Shown here in pieces: positions 31,992 through 33,269 of a DNA stretch of 33,269 bases. A model generated the notes under the pieces. That model ran no database searches. It had not been told where the DNA came from and saw only the letters and a program-made list of their open reading frames with translations. Each line of letters starts with the position of its first letter. The stretch's first letter is position 1. Source of the DNA: Nitrospirota bacterium (lineage in GTDB: Bacteria > Nitrospirota > Thermodesulfovibrionia > Thermodesulfovibrionales > JdFR-88); the NCBI GenBank assembly GCA_021789555.1, contig JAJYJK010000025.1, forward strand, positions 1-33,269, in the 5' to 3' direction. The position numbers were made by a program, and so were the translations under genes.

Positions 31992-33269
31992 TGTTTGAGC
32001 TGGCTCTGATCGCCGGGATCGCGGCTGCCGCTTACGGCCTCTGGAAGACGCTTTTTCCGTCCGCCGGGCCAGTGCCGGGCCTTCCTTCACATAAAAGGGG
32101 CTGGGGCAAGAAGGAAATCGCCCTGGAGGCCCTGTCCACCATCTGGTCGCGGCACAGAAACACCGAGATATACCTGGAGCAGCTTGCATGCCTCTGGAGG
32201 AACCAAGCCGGTCAGCCTCTACCTGCGGAGGCTGAAAGCCCTGTCTTCGAGCATCCGGAGATACAGGATTTTTATGACGAGTACTTAAAGAAGCGGACCT
32301 TTTCCGCCACCCCGGGCGGCGCCGTAGTCAGGGAGATTCTCCAACTTCTCGATCGGGAGGGGGACTGCCCGTCCGTCGTCAACGGGAAGGGCGAAGCCGA
32401 GGGCCTCACGGACAAAAACGCCTACGATGTCTTGGCCGGGATTAAACTCTACCGGCATACCCTGGACGTGGCGGAAGAGATGATAAAGACCTTCAAGGGT
32501 TCGGCGGCGATGCTGCCAAAAGTCCTGATAACGTCCCTTGGGCATGACCTGGGAAAACTCCCCTCTTACCGAAAGACTCTTTATTCCCTTGGAGACCACC
32601 CCCTAATAGGCGTTACCATTCTTGAGGGCCTCCCGGGCTACGCAGGGCTTCCCTACAAGGACGAGGTCAATAAGGCCATTGTCGACCACCACAGGTACCC
32701 GAAGGGGCTGCTTGGAGAGAAGCTCAAGGAAGCGGACCAGGATGCCAGGCGAACGGAGATAGCCAGTAACATCCAGGAGCGCCCAGCCGAGGGCGGGGCC
32801 GGTCCGGATCCCGGTAGACCGGAGGAACCTCTTCAGCCCGCCCCGAAACCGGAAGCGGACCCGGCCGAAAAAGACAGTGTCTTTATCACCCATGCCAAGA
32901 AAGAAAAAGAGAAGGTCAAGCTGAAGGAGTTGCCCCTGCTCTGGTTCGACGCCGAAAGGTTCCTGGCGGAGCTGAAACCTTTTATCAACCGCCTGGACGG
33001 CGCCAGGTGGAGCGCCTTCTCGATGCCGGATGGGCATGTGTATTTTCAGGCGGCGGTTCTTGAAGAAGTAGCAAAAAAACTCGGCAAGGGCGACCCGAAT
33101 ATCGCCCTCATGGACTCGGACAAGGAACTAAAGAGAAATATCCTTTATTCGGTCGTATGCCTTCTCCGCCGGGAAAAGGACGCCATCGCGCGCGGGCTCA
33201 TCAAGGACGGTTATTTCGGAGGGCCGTTCATTGTCCGGATGCAGGACGGCCGTGAAATCTCTTCGTACT
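31991..33269 (+). CDS. HD-domain protein, possible MOBH/TraI_2-like relaxase (3' end outside window)
   Basis: The frame is open from ATG 31991 (TGATG overlap with the coupling-protein stop) to the window end, 426 codons so far. Residues 1-17 are hydrophobic (FELALIAGIAAAAYGLW), a possible membrane anchor. The HD core lies at about 140-240: LYRHTLDVAEEMI, ITSLGHDLGKLPSY, GDHPLIGVTIL and NKAIVDHHRYPKG, so the metal ligands H...HD...H...D are present. A charged Pro/Glu linker (about 255-310) follows. The next part (FSMPDGHVYFQAAVLEEVAK, then ILYSVVCLLRREK) resembles the winged-helix C-terminal part of TraI_2 proteins. MOBH relaxases carry an HD-type domain and sit next to traD in SXT-like elements, so a relaxase role is plausible, but the H-H-H motif I expect there is not seen. 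Confidence 0.6.
   Translation, partial: MFELALIAGIAAAAYGLWKTLFPSAGPVPGLPSHKRGWGKKEIALEALSTIWSRHRNTEIYLEQLACLWRNQAGQPLPAEAESPVFEHPEIQDFYDEYLKKRTFSATPGGAVVREILQLLDREGDCPSVVNGKGEAEGLTDKNAYDVLAGIKLYRHTLDVAEEMIKTFKGSAAMLPKVLITSLGHDLGKLPSYRKTLYSLGDHPLIGVTILEGLPGYAGLPYKDEVNKAIVDHHRYPKGLLGEKLKEADQDARRTEIASNIQERPAEGGAGPDPGRPEEPLQPAPKPEADPAEKDSVFITHAKKEKEKVKLKELPLLWFDAERFLAELKPFINRLDGARWSAFSMPDGHVYFQAAVLEEVAKKLGKGDPNIALMDSDKELKRNILYSVVCLLRREKDAIARGLIKDGYFGGPFIVRMQDGREISSY

Overview
The window reads as accessory DNA from a Gram-negative bacterium. Four genes start with clear lipoprotein signal peptides (L-x-G-C type lipoboxes), one with a Sec signal peptide, and a conjugation operon occupies the right end. 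The insertion-sequence families and mixed base composition would fit a deltaproteobacterium (Desulfobacterota) or Nitrospirota, but nothing here fixes the taxon. I see no rRNA, tRNA or CRISPR array.

Layout. (1) 1-5055 is a pile-up of insertion sequences: an ISNCY-type transposase remnant (minus), an IS481-like element (zinc-ribbon protein, frameshifted DDE transposase, helper) and a two-gene HTH + DDE element. The last has cut off the 3' end of a sigma-54 response regulator (5056-6051, minus). (2) 6480-15680 (plus) is a large MalT/SARP-like ATPase regulator followed by a lipoprotein locus: a 570-aa lipoprotein, a 184-aa lipoprotein, a lipoprotein with nine 26-residue repeats plus an ankyrin-like segment, a 165-aa lipoprotein, a 40-aa truncated copy of it, and a broken beta-repeat gene. 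The 3' end of the regulator together with the promoter behind it has been duplicated, so the first two lipoprotein genes have nearly the same promoter. Each has a consensus-like -10 box and a tandem 9-bp repeat at 11-bp period in the -35 region. (3) 15736-19798 is an IS21-family element with good terminal inverted repeats. Its operon has four genes (zinc-ribbon protein, ParB-like protein, istA, istB), twice the usual number. A solitary end of a different IS21 element follows at 19950-20000.

(4) 20164-27669 (minus) is a compact five-gene operon: a four-helix membrane protein with two zinc ribbons, a zinc-ribbon/single-TM protein with an exported domain, a 1326-aa secreted multidomain protein (TIG-like, PA14-like and PA-IL/LecA-like lectin domains), a lipoprotein with two TIG-like domains, and another membrane protein with a zinc ribbon. 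Two genes share a domain with a 122-bp block of identical DNA. I know no described system with this composition; it is the best candidate here for an undescribed surface or secreted system. (5) 28415-33269 looks like the edge of an integrative mobile element: a tyrosine recombinase (minus), then divergently a lytic transglycosylase, a NusA-like protein (N-terminal, S1 and shortened KH regions), a TraD/VirD4-type coupling ATPase and an HD-domain protein possibly related to MOBH relaxases. These four genes overlap each other and the last runs off the window.

How the parts may work together: the STAND regulator at 6480 probably activates the lipoprotein genes behind it through the tandem repeats (inference). 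The five-gene operon probably builds an envelope-attached, carbohydrate-binding assembly (inference). The NusA-like protein may be a processivity or antitermination factor for the transfer operon (inference). All calls come from reading the sequence and from memory of protein families; no database search was possible.
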